Assembly: GCF_030849505.1 (NCBI RefSeq) | Contig: NZ_JAUJFI010000034.1 | Coordinates: 1-41,177 of the forward strand | Origin: Azospirillum isscasi | GTDB taxonomy: Bacteria; Pseudomonadota; Alphaproteobacteria; Azospirillales; Azospirillaceae | Direction: 5' to 3' | DNA: 41,177 nt | In this document: one piece after another, positions 17,944 to 27,728 of the stretch | Numbering within the stretch: position 1 is the first letter of the stretch | How the letters are laid out: each line of letters opens with the position of its first letter | Notes under the pieces: model-generated | Told to the model about the DNA's origin: nothing | What the model saw: only the letters and a program-made list of their open reading frames with translations | Databases searched by the model: none | Translations under genes and position numbers: made by a program

Positions 17944-18191
17944 TTGCGTCCATCCTGTCCCATGGCGGCGGCCATCTGGGACCAAAACATTTTCTGAAGC
18001 TGCTCCATCCCCTGCATTCCCGCCGGCAGCCACGTCTTCAGCATCGTTTCCGGATCCATGGCCAGCAGGGAGGCCCGCATCCGTTCCTGGATGTCCTGCA
18101 TCATGGCGTCCTGCATGGGCTTCACGTCGGGAAGGCCCAGGAAGTGGCGCGCCTCTTCGGGTGTGCAGTCGATGTCGATGGTGATCTTCAT
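17940..18191 (-). CDS. DUF6489 family protein
   Basis: An 83-residue soluble protein beginning MKITIDIDCTPEEARHFLGLPDVKPMQ, the recognisable opening of DUF6489, a small alphaproteobacterial family of unknown function. A methionine-rich amphipathic helical part follows (MMQDIQERMRASLLAMDPETML, MQGMEQLQKMFWSQMAAAMG). Start 18191 is chosen for the conserved N-terminus and the purine-rich AAGGGGATGGGG ribosome site; an ATG 66 bases upstream is in frame but non-conserved. Its stop overlaps the ferredoxin start, so the two are coupled and may form a functional pair. The helical tail resembles phasin-type surface binding, but that is only a resemblance. Confidence 0.82.
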   Translation of the reverse strand: MKITIDIDCTPEEARHFLGLPDVKPMQDAMMQDIQERMRASLLAMDPETMLKTWLPAGMQGMEQLQKMFWSQMAAAMGQDGRK

Positions 18192-18345
18192 GGCCCCATC
18201 CCCTTGGAAAGCGCGCGGTACGCAGGAAATTAAGGGTTGAGCGCCGCTTCGGCTCATGACCCACTATACAGATAGGAAGCCCTGGTGCAACGGCACCGCC
18301 GCGCCAGTTTATTCCCAAACCACGCCACCGACCGGAAACGCCCCT

Positions 18346-20364
<2,019 letters not shown>

Positions 20365-20368
20365 CCCC

Positions 20369-20920
20369 ATGGCACCGCCGACCGGCAGCCCGACCACCTT
20401 CAAACTGACCGCCTTCAGCCTGACCATCGACAGCCCGCTGGGCCTCCTGACCGTCACCAGCGCGGGCGGCGCCATCGTCGCGCTCGACTGGGGCCGGCTG
20501 GGGGAGGACAGGCCGGACCCCGTGCTGGAGGAGGCGGCGCGCCAGCTCCGCGATTATTTCGCCGGGACGCGGTTGGATTTCGACCTGCCGCTGGCGCCCC
20601 GCGGGACCGCTTTCCGGCAAAAGGTCTGGGCGGCGATGCTGGCCATCCCCTATGGCGGAGTCCTGACCTACGGCGACGTCGCGCGGATGCTGGAGAGCGC
20701 GCCGCGAGCCGTGGGCGGGGCCTGCGGCGCCAACCCGATCCCGGTCATCATCCCGTGCCACCGCATCGTCGGGGGCGGCGGGTCGCCCGGCGGCTATTCC
20801 GGCCTGGGCGGCTTGCGGACCAAGGACTGGCTGCTCCGTCACGAGCGGCGGCACCGGGCGGCGGACGGGCGGGTGACAGCGGGGAAGGCGGGCGATACGC
20901 TGGAGCTGCAGCTTCTATAA
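20369..20920 (+). CDS. Methylated-DNA--[protein]-cysteine S-methyltransferase (Ogt type)
   Basis: A 183-residue DNA-repair protein that removes alkyl groups from O6 of guanine onto its own cysteine. The active-site motif PCHRIV places the acceptor at Cys130; it is preceded by the helix-turn-helix and arginine-finger region (FRQKVWAAMLAIPYGGVLTYGDVARML, GGACGANPIPVIIPCHRIV) and followed by GGYSGLGGLRTKDWLL. The N-terminal domain is short, as in Ogt rather than Ada. The tail after KDWLLRHE is a variable basic extension. Its ribosome site (GGAG) overlaps the end of the YyaL-type gene, and the ATG is four bases after that stop, so coupling is likely. Confidence 0.94.
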   Translation: MAPPTGSPTTFKLTAFSLTIDSPLGLLTVTSAGGAIVALDWGRLGEDRPDPVLEEAARQLRDYFAGTRLDFDLPLAPRGTAFRQKVWAAMLAIPYGGVLTYGDVARMLESAPRAVGGACGANPIPVIIPCHRIVGGGGSPGGYSGLGGLRTKDWLLRHERRHRAADGRVTAGKAGDTLELQLL

Positions 20921-20942
20921 ATAAGGGAAGGGACCAACCACC

Positions 20943-21917
20943 ATGGTTCACGCGATCCGCATCCACGAATATGGCGGACCCGAGGCGTTGCGCTGGGACG
21001 AGGTCGAGGTGGGTGAACCCGGCCCCGGTCAGGTGCGCCTGCGCCAGACCGCCGTCGGGCTGAACTACATCGACACCTACCACCGTTCCGGCGCCTACAA
21101 GCTGCCGCAGCTTCCCGCCATCATCGGCACCGAGGGCGCCGGCGTGGTCGAGGCCGTGGGGCCGGACGTGACGACCCTGAAGCCCGGCGACCGGGTGGGC
21201 TACGCGCCGCTGATCGGCGCCTACGCCGAATCCCGCCTCGCCCCCGCCGACCGCCTGATCCCGCTGCCGAGTTGGATCGAGGACCGGCAGGCCGCCGCCA
21301 TGCTGCTTCAGGGCATGACCGCCCAGTTCCTTCTGCGCTCCACCTACGCGGTGCAGCCGGGCGACACCATCCTGGTCCAGGCCGCCGCGGGCGGTGTGGG
21401 TCAGATCCTCTGCCAGTGGGCGAAGCATCTCGGCGCCACCGTGATCGGCACGGTCAGCAGCGACGAGAAGGCGGAGCTGGCCCGCGCCGCCGGCTGCGAC
21501 CATCCCATCGTCTACACGCGCGAGAATTTCGTGAACCGTGTGAAGGACCTGACGGACGGGCAGGGCGTGCCGGTGGTTTATGACGGCGTCGGCAAGACGA
21601 CCTTCATGGACAGCCTGGACTGCCTGCGCCCCCGCGGCTTCATGGTGCTGTTCGGCGCGGCGTCCGGCCCGGTCCCGCCGCTGGATCTTCAGGTTCTAGC
21701 GGCCAAGGGCTCGCTCTACGTCACGCGCCCGACGCTGTTCAGCTACGTCGCCAAGCGCGACGACCTGATGGCCAGCGCCGCCGACCTGTTCGAGGTGGTG
21801 CATTCCGGCGGTGTGACCATCAACGTCGGCCAGACCTTCGCGCTGCGCGACGCGGCGGACGCCCACCGGGCGCTGGAATCCCGCGCCACGACCGGGTCCA
21901 CGGTGCTGCTGCCGTAA
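20943..21917 (+). CDS. Quinone oxidoreductase (NADPH:quinone reductase, MDR superfamily)
   Basis: A 324-residue zinc-free medium-chain dehydrogenase/reductase of the QOR group, which reduces quinones using NADPH. It shows the catalytic-domain opening (MVHAIRIHEYGGPEALRW, GLNYIDTYHRSGAYKLPQLP, IIGTEGAGVVEAVG), then the Rossmann domain (ILVQAAAGGVGQILCQWAKHLGATVIGTVSSDEK) and FGAASGPVPPLDLQVL. The alcohol-dehydrogenase zinc ligands are absent. An AAGGGAAGGGA ribosome site precedes the ATG. It follows the Ogt gene by 22 bases, likely in one operon, and is convergent with dnaQ. Confidence 0.95.
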   Translation: MVHAIRIHEYGGPEALRWDEVEVGEPGPGQVRLRQTAVGLNYIDTYHRSGAYKLPQLPAIIGTEGAGVVEAVGPDVTTLKPGDRVGYAPLIGAYAESRLAPADRLIPLPSWIEDRQAAAMLLQGMTAQFLLRSTYAVQPGDTILVQAAAGGVGQILCQWAKHLGATVIGTVSSDEKAELARAAGCDHPIVYTRENFVNRVKDLTDGQGVPVVYDGVGKTTFMDSLDCLRPRGFMVLFGAASGPVPPLDLQVLAAKGSLYVTRPTLFSYVAKRDDLMASAADLFEVVHSGGVTINVGQTFALRDAADAHRALESRATTGSTVLLP

Positions 21918-21926
21918 GGTTGAAAG

Positions 21927-21949
21927 CCCTTTCCCGTCCCAGGAGAGGG
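21927..21949. terminator. Possible weak terminator between convergent genes
   Basis: CCCTTTCC and GGAGAGGG can form an 8-bp stem (one G-U pair on the RNA) around a 7-base loop, in the 35-base gap between the stops of the quinone oxidoreductase gene and dnaQ. The tail is only ATTTA, so it would be a weak intrinsic terminator. Confidence 0.4.
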
Positions 21950-21952
21950 GAT

Positions 21953-22630
21953 TTACTCCGCGGCCCAGAGCGGGTTCTTCAGCTTCTTGAGAAGTTCCGC
22001 ATGGGCCGCCAGTTCCTCCTCGCTCGGGGCGTGGGGGCGCGGGGCGCGGTGGGGGCGGTCGATGCGGACCGCCGCGGGACCACCCGCCGCCGGGCCGGAG
22101 GCCAACGCCAGACCGGCCTGACGCCCGCCGCGCAGCTCCAGATACACTTCGGCCAGAAGCTGGGCGTCGAGAAGCGCGCCGTGGTAGGTGCGGCTGGAAT
22201 TGTCCACGCCGAAGCGCTTGCAGAGCGCGTCCAGGGTCGCCGGCGCGCCGGGGAACTTCTGCCGCGCCATCAGCAGCGTGTCGATGGCCCGGTCCTTCGG
22301 CATCACCGGGTAGCCGGCGATCCGCAATTCCCAGTTCAGGAAGTGCATGTCGAAGGCCGCGTTGTGGATCACCAGCGGCGCGTCGCCGATGAAGGCCACG
22401 AACTCCGCCACCACGTCGTTGAACAGCGGCTTGTCGGACAGGAACTCGGTCGTCAGCCCGTGCACCGCCACGGCGTCCGGCGGCACGTCGCGCTCCGGGT
22501 TGACGTAGCAATGGAAGGTCTTGCCGGTGGCGACGTGGTTGTGCAGCTCGACGCAGCCGATTTCGATCAGCCGGTGCCCTTCCTCGGGCTTGAAGCCGGT
22601 CGTTTCCGTATCGAGGACGATCTCACGCAT
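21953..22630 (-). CDS. dnaQ: DNA polymerase III subunit epsilon (3'-5' proofreading exonuclease)
   Basis: A 225-residue DEDDh exonuclease that proofreads for the replicative polymerase. The Exo I motif DTETTG is at 7-12, Exo II is [14 protein letters not shown] and Exo III is [17 protein letters not shown]. The C-terminal part, after an Ala/Gly-rich linker, ends in a segment ([15 protein letters not shown]) likely to contact the polymerase alpha subunit. It is last of the leftward ppsR-maf-aroE-coaE-dnaQ run and overlaps coaE by eight bases. Confidence 0.97.
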   Translation of the reverse strand: MREIVLDTETTGFKPEEGHRLIEIGCVELHNHVATGKTFHCYVNPERDVPPDAVAVHGLTTEFLSDKPLFNDVVAEFVAFIGDAPLVIHNAAFDMHFLNWELRIAGYPVMPKDRAIDTLLMARQKFPGAPATLDALCKRFGVDNSSRTYHGALLDAQLLAEVYLELRGGRQAGLALASGPAAGGPAAVRIDRPHRAPRPHAPSEEELAAHAELLKKLKNPLWAAE

Positions 22631-23267
22631 GAACCACCTGTCCGGGCTGGTATCCCCGCGGCGGCCATTGCCGTCCGCGGCGCCGCTTCACGTCGGCGAG
22701 GATGTTGCGCAGCGCCCGCCGGGTGGCCCGCCGCCCGTCGCCCGTGTTGACGACGTGATCGGCGCGCCGCCGCTTTTCCGCGTCGGGCATCTGCCGGGCC
22801 AGAATAGCGGCGAACTTCTCCGCCGTCATGCCCGGCCGCGCCAGCACCCGTGACTTCTGAACCAGAAAGGGCGCGGTGACCACCACCGTGCGATCGACCC
22901 GCCGCTCCCCGCCCGTCTCGAACAGCAGGGGGATGTCCAGAACCGCCACGCGGACGCCGCGCCGCGCCGCCTGCTTCAGAAAGCGCCGCTGCGCCGCCTG
23001 CACCGCCGGGTGGAGGATCGCCTCCAGCCGCTTCAGCGCCGCCGGGTTGCCGAACACCGCCGCACCCAGCGCCCGCCGGTCCACCGCCCCGTCCACCACC
23101 ACGCCGGGGAAGGCCGCCGCGATGGCCGGCACGGCGGCGCCGTGGCGCCCCAGCAGCCCATGCACCACGGCGTCGCTGTCGCAGACCGGAGCGCCCATGC
23201 GCTTCAGCATGCGCGCCGCGGTGCTCTTGCCCATGCCGATGGAGCCGGTCAGTCCCAACACGATCAT
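22623..23267 (-). CDS. coaE: Dephospho-CoA kinase
   Basis: A 214-residue P-loop kinase catalysing the last step of coenzyme A synthesis, phosphorylation of dephospho-CoA. The P-loop GSIGMGKS spans 8-15, followed by the substrate block [15 protein letters not shown] and ILHPAV, then the lid ([22 protein letters not shown]). The C-terminus after [10 protein letters not shown] is a variable basic extension overlapping dnaQ. It starts nine bases after the aroE stop and sits in the conserved maf-aroE-coaE-dnaQ order found next to alphaproteobacterial origins. Confidence 0.96.
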   Translation of the reverse strand: MIVLGLTGSIGMGKSTAARMLKRMGAPVCDSDAVVHGLLGRHGAAVPAIAAAFPGVVVDGAVDRRALGAAVFGNPAALKRLEAILHPAVQAAQRRFLKQAARRGVRVAVLDIPLLFETGGERRVDRTVVVTAPFLVQKSRVLARPGMTAEKFAAILARQMPDAEKRRRADHVVNTGDGRRATRRALRNILADVKRRRGRQWPPRGYQPGQVVHA

Positions 23268-23276
23268 GACGAGACC

Positions 23277-24131
23277 TCAGCCCTGGAGAACCGCGGCCTT
23301 CAGCCCCTCGGTCACCTCCGGCTCATGGCCGAACCAAGCGGCGAAGCCGGGGCGGGCCTGGTGGAGGAGCATGCCGATGCCGTCCACCACACGGTTGCCG
23401 CGGGCCTGCGCCGCGCTCAGCAGCGGTGTCATCAGGGGCGTGTAGACGATGTCGGTGACGACGGCGGAGCCGGGCAGGGCGCGCAGGTCCAGGTCCAGCG
23501 GCGGCTGGCCGGCCATGCCCTGGGTCGTCGTGTTCACCACCAGCGCCGCCCCTTCGAGGAGGGTTTCACGTGAAACCCAATCGGCCACCTCGATGGCGCC
23601 GCCCCCGTCAACATTGCCGATATCCGCGGCCAGCTCCTCCGCCCGCGCCCGCGTGCGGTTGACCAGCCAGACCCGCGGCGCACCCTCGTCGAGGAGGGAG
23701 GCGACGACGGCCCGCGCCGCGCCGCCGGCCCCGATGACCAGCGCCGGCCCGTCCGCCGCGCTCCAGCCCGGCGCCCCGCTCCGCAGGTTCTCGACGAAGC
23801 CGAAGCCGTCGGTGTTGCGTCCCTCCAGCGATCCGTCCTCGCCCACCACGACGGTGTTCACCGCCCCCATCCGCTTCGCCGTGGCGTCCAGCCGGTCCAC
23901 CGTGCGGTAAGCCGCCTCCTTGTGCGGCACCGTCACGTTGCAGCCGCGGAAGCCCAGCGCGGGCAGGGCGCGGATGGCCTGCTCGACACGGTCGGGCGGC
24001 ACGGCCAGCGGCACATAGGCGCCGTCGATGCCGTACTGGTTCAGCCAATAGCCGTGCAGCCGGGGCGAGCGGGAATGCCCGATCGGCCAGCCCATCACGC
24101 CGGCCAGCTTTGCCTTGCCGCTGATCGTCAT
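23277..24131 (-). CDS. aroE: Shikimate dehydrogenase
   Basis: A 284-residue NADP-dependent enzyme reducing 3-dehydroshikimate to shikimate in aromatic amino-acid synthesis. Shikimate-binding serines lie in GHSRSP (19-23), the catalytic pair is Lys71 (NVTVPHKE) and Asp108 (GRNTDGFGF), and the NADP motif is GAGGAARAV. A parS site is embedded in the 3' half and encodes VSRET (WVSRETLLEG). The ATG overlaps the maf stop (ATGA). Confidence 0.97.
   Translation of the reverse strand: MTISGKAKLAGVMGWPIGHSRSPRLHGYWLNQYGIDGAYVPLAVPPDRVEQAIRALPALGFRGCNVTVPHKEAAYRTVDRLDATAKRMGAVNTVVVGEDGSLEGRNTDGFGFVENLRSGAPGWSAADGPALVIGAGGAARAVVASLLDEGAPRVWLVNRTRARAEELAADIGNVDGGGAIEVADWVSRETLLEGAALVVNTTTQGMAGQPPLDLDLRALPGSAVVTDIVYTPLMTPLLSAAQARGNRVVDGIGMLLHQARPGFAAWFGHEPEVTEGLKAAVLQG
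23563..23576. promoter_or_regulatory. parS centromere site (inside aroE)
   Basis: A perfect 14-bp palindromic core GTTTCACGTGAAAC, with G/C rather than T/A at the outermost consensus positions, inside aroE. It is the full parS closest to the putative oriC (about 2 kb). Confidence 0.92.
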
Positions 24132-24736
24132 TCCGCAATCACCCCATGCACCCGCAGGAACCCGAGCAGCGGCAGCAGCGGCAGCCCCAGGATCGTGAAG
24201 AAATCGCCGTCAACCCGGTGGAAGAGCTGCGCGCCCAACCCTTCCAGATGATAGGCGCCGACCGACCCCAGCACGTCGTCGCCCGCCGCGTTGAGGTAGG
24301 AATCCAGGAAGGCGTCGCTGAAAGGGCGCATGGTCAGACGGGCGCGGTCCACATGGTGCCACAGCCGTTCGCCGTCGCGGATCACCACGGCGCAGCTCAC
24401 CAGCCGGTGCGTCCTGCCGCGCAGCTCCTGCAACTGCGCCCGCGCCGCGGCCCGGTCCGCCGGCTTGTCGAACCAGCGGCCCTCGCACTCCAGCATCTGG
24501 TCGGCGCCGATCACCAGGGCGCCGGGATGCTTGCGGGTGACGCGCTGGGCCTTCAGCTCCGCCAGCGCCTCCGCCACATCCTCGACCGGGGCGCCCTCGG
24601 CGCGGGCGGCCAGCTTGATCTCCTCCTCGTCCACCGCCGTGGGGGCGAGCGTCACGCGCACGCCGGCGCGCTCCAGCATCTCCGCCCGCGTGCGGGAACC
24701 GGAGGCGAGGACGACCGTGGGAACCCCGCCGCTCAC
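24128..24736 (-). CDS. maf: Maf family nucleotide pyrophosphatase
   Basis: A 202-residue Maf/Ham1-fold nucleotide pyrophosphatase, expected to hydrolyse non-canonical or canonical nucleotides and to restrain septation when over-produced. The signature VVLASGSRTRAEMLERAGV opens the protein, followed by VDEEEIK, KAQRVTRKHPGALVIGADQMLECEG (catalytic Asp in IGADQ) and GRTHRLVSCAVV. The start is GTG at 24736, overlapping the ppsR stop (GTGA); the longer upstream frame is antisense-like and rejected. The order ppsR-maf-aroE-coaE-dnaQ, with overlapping or tightly spaced junctions, indicates one operon. Confidence 0.93.
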   Translation of the reverse strand: MSGGVPTVVLASGSRTRAEMLERAGVRVTLAPTAVDEEEIKLAARAEGAPVEDVAEALAELKAQRVTRKHPGALVIGADQMLECEGRWFDKPADRAAARAQLQELRGRTHRLVSCAVVIRDGERLWHHVDRARLTMRPFSDAFLDSYLNAAGDDVLGSVGAYHLEGLGAQLFHRVDGDFFTILGLPLLPLLGFLRVHGVIAE

Positions 24737-25596
24737 GTCGCCGGGCCTTGGGAGGGGGAGCCTTCGGGCGGGACGCCGGGCAGGCCGCCGCTCTGCCGGC
24801 GGGCGAGCAGCATCATGATTTCCGCCGCCGTCTCCTCGATGGAACGGCGGGACACGTCGATCACCGGCCAGCCGCGCCGGGTGAACATGCGCCGCGCGTC
24901 GGTCACCTCGGCCCGCACCACCTCGGGATCGACGTAGGTGGAGGACTCGTTCTGGTTCAGCAGCTTCAGCCGGTTGCGGCGGATCTGCACCAGCCGGTCC
25001 GGGTCCTTGGTCAGGCCGACGACCAGGGGGCGGGTCAGCTTCTCGATCTCCGGCGGCATCGGGCATCCGGGAACGATCGGGATGTTCGCCGCCTTGATGC
25101 CGCGGTTGGCCAGATAGATGCAGGTCGGCGTCTTCGACGTGCGCGACACGCCCATCAGGATCACGTCGGCCTCATGCAGGTCCCAGCTCGACTGGCCGTC
25201 GTCGTGGGCCAGCGCGAAGTCCATCGCGTCCATGCGCCCGAAATACTCGGCGTCCAGCGCGTGCTGGCGGCCCGGCTGGCGCTGCGATTCCACGCCCAGG
25301 AAGGCGGCCAGCGCGTTGATCAGCGGGTCGAGCACCGGAATGCAGGGCACCTGCACCTCGCGGCAGAAGTCCTGCAGGCGGCGGCGCAGCTTCTCGTCCA
25401 CCAGAGTGAACATGACGAGGCCGCGGTTCTCCTGGACGCCTTCCAGAACCATGTCGAGCTGACGCTCGGTCCGCACGAGATTCCAGAAATGCTCGACCGG
25501 GCGAACGTCGTCGAACTGGATCACGCAGGCGCGGGCGACGCTGTTGATCGTCTCACCGGTGGCGTCCGACACAAGATGCAGGTGGAACTGTCTCAT
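24733..25596 (-). CDS. PPSR family kinase/pyrophosphorylase (DUF299)
   Basis: A 287-residue bifunctional regulatory kinase/pyrophosphorylase family protein. Relatives reversibly phosphorylate phosphoenolpyruvate synthase or pyruvate phosphate dikinase; which of these is the target here cannot be told. The protein opens MRQFHLHLVSDATGETINSVARA, and the P-loop-like motif GVSRTSKT lies at 149-156, followed by CIYLANRGIKAANIPIVPG. Start 25596 is fixed by the conserved N-terminus; the open frame continues into the putative origin but without coding character. It is the first gene leftward from oriC, as recalled for Caulobacter. Confidence 0.94.
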   Translation of the reverse strand: MRQFHLHLVSDATGETINSVARACVIQFDDVRPVEHFWNLVRTERQLDMVLEGVQENRGLVMFTLVDEKLRRRLQDFCREVQVPCIPVLDPLINALAAFLGVESQRQPGRQHALDAEYFGRMDAMDFALAHDDGQSSWDLHEADVILMGVSRTSKTPTCIYLANRGIKAANIPIVPGCPMPPEIEKLTRPLVVGLTKDPDRLVQIRRNRLKLLNQNESSTYVDPEVVRAEVTDARRMFTRRGWPVIDVSRRSIEETAAEIMMLLARRQSGGLPGVPPEGSPSQGPAT

Positions 25597-25965
25597 CCGT
25601 CCCCAATGCGTTGTGGAGAACCCGGTCCGATTCTGTGGACAACGGGGATCCCCTGGATTCTGTCCCCCGGGCCGGGACTCCTCGCCCCCGCTGGCGCCCC
25701 CTTCGGGACAATCCGCGCGCCCTGTCCGGAACATGGGAACAATGACTCGCGCGGACCATGTTATCCACGGGATTCCCATGCTTCCCGGTATAGCATTTCC
25801 GCCATTTCCGGCGGAAGCGTCCGGAGTCGTCCACAGAATCCCGTTTTCGTCCACAGCTGGGCGCCGGCCCTGTGGACGATTCCGGGCAAAGCGGGGATTC
25901 CCGTTTTCCACAGGCTTCCACCACCCCTTCTTCCTTTCTCTTCTTAAAAAGAATACTGAGTAGGG
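25597..25965. other. Putative chromosomal replication origin (oriC)
   Basis: A non-coding region between divergent ppsR and hemE. Seven 9-mers of the form TNNTCCACA/G resemble DnaA boxes: 25612-25620 (minus, TTCTCCACA), 25634-25642 (minus, TTGTCCACA), 25761-25769 (plus, TTATCCACG), 25827-25835 and 25847-25855 (plus, TCGTCCACA, 20 bp apart), 25871-25879 (minus, TCGTCCACA), 25904-25912 (plus, TTTTCCACA). Ten GANTC sites lie at 25629-25988. An AT-rich pyrimidine/purine run (about 25929-25961) beside hemE could be the unwinding element. oriC beside hemE is established for Caulobacter and relatives, and most large flanking genes are transcribed away from here. Confidence 0.85.
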
Positions 25966-26010
25966 GTGAGAACCCGCAGACCCGATTCACTTACAGGGGA
26001 ACGATCCGCC

Positions 26011-27069
26011 GTGTCCGAGGCCGTGTCCGAAATTGCCAAGCCGATGCTCGCAGCCCTTGCCGGCGAGGTGCGTCAGCGCCCGCCCTTCTGGCTCATGCGG
26101 CAGGCCGGCCGCTACCTGCCGGAATATCGGGAATTGCGCGCCAAGGCCGGCAGCTTCCTGGACATGTGCTACAACCCCGATCACGCGGTGGAGGTGACGC
26201 TCCAGCCGCTGCGCCGCTACGACATGGACGCGGCGATTCTGTTCTCCGACATCCTGGTGGTGCCGCACGCGCTGGGCCAGCCTCTGGCCTTCCAGGAAGG
26301 CGAGGGACCGAAGCTCGACCCTGTGAGAAACGTGGAAGACCTGAAGCGCCTGTCGCGCGACCGCTTCCACGAGCGGCTGGAGCCGGTCTACGAGACCGTC
26401 CGGCGGCTCTCCCGCGCGATTCCCGCGCACACCACGCTGATCGGCTTTGCGGGGGCTCCCTGGACCATCGCCTGCTACATGGTGGAAGGGGCGGGGTCCA
26501 AGGAGTACGCGCATGTGAAGCGCTGGGCCTACGGCGACCCGGCGGGATTCGGCGCGCTGATGGATCTGCTGGTCGAGGTGACCGCCGATTACCTGTGCAC
26601 CCAGATCGAGGCGGGCGCCGAGGTGGTGCAGCTGTTCGACAGCTGGGCGGGCGTCCTGCCGGCGGGCGAATTCCGCCGCTGGGTGATCGAGCCGACGCGG
26701 CGCATCGTGGATCTCGTGAAGGCCCGGCACCCCTCGATTCCGGTCATCGGTTTCCCGCGCGGTGCGGGCCTCTCCTATGAGGCGTACGTGGCGGGCAGTG
26801 GGGTGGATGCGGTCGGGCTCGACACCACCGTCCCGGTGGCTTGGGCGGCCGGGAATCTGCAATCCAGATTGCCGGTGCAGGGCAACCTCGACCCGATCAT
26901 GCTCGCCGCCGGTGGCGAGGCCCTGCGCAGCGCGGCCTGGGAGATTCTGGAGGCGCTGGCCGGAAAGCCCTTCGTCTTCAACCTGGGCCACGGCGTGATC
27001 CAGACCACCCCGCCGGAGCATGTGGCCGAACTGGCCCGGCTCATCAAGGACTGGCCGAACCGGGGCTGA
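26011..27069 (+). CDS. hemE: Uroporphyrinogen decarboxylase
   Basis: A 352-residue enzyme that converts uroporphyrinogen III to coproporphyrinogen III in haem synthesis. The active-site block PPFWLMRQAGRYLPEYRELR is near the N-terminus, and Asp-containing AILFSDILVVPHALG, GFAGAPWTIACYMVEG, LFDSWAGVLPAGEFRRW, GFPRGAG and FNLGHGVIQTTPPEHV follow. The start is uncertain: GTG at 26011 after AGGGGA is preferred; GTG at 26023 and an earlier in-frame GTG at 25966 are possible. It is the first gene rightward of the putative oriC. Confidence 0.96.
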   Translation: MSEAVSEIAKPMLAALAGEVRQRPPFWLMRQAGRYLPEYRELRAKAGSFLDMCYNPDHAVEVTLQPLRRYDMDAAILFSDILVVPHALGQPLAFQEGEGPKLDPVRNVEDLKRLSRDRFHERLEPVYETVRRLSRAIPAHTTLIGFAGAPWTIACYMVEGAGSKEYAHVKRWAYGDPAGFGALMDLLVEVTADYLCTQIEAGAEVVQLFDSWAGVLPAGEFRRWVIEPTRRIVDLVKARHPSIPVIGFPRGAGLSYEAYVAGSGVDAVGLDTTVPVAWAAGNLQSRLPVQGNLDPIMLAAGGEALRSAAWEILEALAGKPFVFNLGHGVIQTTPPEHVAELARLIKDWPNRG

Positions 27070-27121
27070 GGCCCGGGACGGTCCTCACAGCGACGCGCAA
27101 CGGGAAGGGAAGGGGATTCCA

Positions 27122-27550
27122 GTGCTTTATCTCTGGGTCAAGGCTCTGCACGTCATCAGCATCATCGCCTGGATGGCCGGGCTCCTCTATCTGCCGCGGC
27201 TGTTCGTCTACCACTGCGAGGCGGCGCCGGGTTCCGAATCCTCGGAGCGGTTCAAGGTCATGGAGCGCCGCCTGCTGCGCGCGATCATGAATCCGGCGAT
27301 GATCGCCGCCTATGTGTTCGGCATCGCGATGATCGTCATGGAACCGGCCTGGATGAAGCAGGGCTGGATGCACGCCAAGCTGCTGTTCGTGCTGGGGCTG
27401 ACCGCCACCCACATGATGATGGCGCGCTGGCGCAAGGACTTCGAGGCGGACCGCAACACCCGCCCGCAGCGCTTCTTCCGCGTGTGGAACGAGGCGCCGA
27501 CCCTGCTGATGATCGGCATCGTGATCTTCGTGATCGTAAAGCCGTTCTGA
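27122..27550 (+). CDS. hemJ: Protoporphyrinogen oxidase HemJ
   Basis: A 142-residue integral membrane protein with four predicted helices, matching the HemJ (formerly UPF0093) family that oxidises protoporphyrinogen IX in many bacteria lacking HemG/HemY. The conserved histidine and surrounding helix (YLWVKALHVISIIAWMAGLLYLPRLFVYH), ERRLLRAIMNPAM, the charged loop GWMHAKLLFVLGLTATH and the terminal NEAPTLLMIGIVIFVIVKPF are typical. The start is GTG at 27122 after AAGGGGA; a longer frame overlapping hemE is not supported. Its position 52 bases after hemE fits a haem operon. Confidence 0.93.
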   Translation: MLYLWVKALHVISIIAWMAGLLYLPRLFVYHCEAAPGSESSERFKVMERRLLRAIMNPAMIAAYVFGIAMIVMEPAWMKQGWMHAKLLFVLGLTATHMMMARWRKDFEADRNTRPQRFFRVWNEAPTLLMIGIVIFVIVKPF

Positions 27551-27587
27551 GTTCTCCACCGGCGTTGCGCGCCGAGTGGCCGCGTTG

Positions 27588-27700
27588 GGCTCCCCTCCCG
27601 GCCTCCCCCCACGTCGCTCTCGCGCAAGCCTGGCTTGCGCTGACGCGGCAGGCGGACCTTGGTCCGCCGAGAGCGGGGGCAGGGTTTGGGTGGGGGCCCA
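27588..27700. repeat. Compound palindromic intergenic element
   Basis: Between convergent hemJ and the ATPase gene lie two near-perfect hairpins, GCGCAAGCC/GGCTTGCGC (27622-27640, one central base) and GGCGGACC/GGTCCGCC (27651-27668, two central bases), both enclosed by CGCTCTCG (27615-27622) and CGAGAGCG (27668-27675), with C-rich and G-rich flanks that could extend the pairing. The folded shape is a three-way junction, typical of dispersed palindromic repeats in high-GC proteobacteria. Copy number cannot be judged from one window. It could also end transcription from both sides. Confidence 0.6.
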
Positions 27701-27728
27701 AGGAGTGGACTGATGTCTTGTCCGTTGA

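Noticed and set aside
25597-25911. A longer ppsR product starting inside the putative oriC.
   Set aside because: The extra segment has no conservation, is rich in DnaA-like and GANTC sites, and the conserved family N-terminus starts at 25596.
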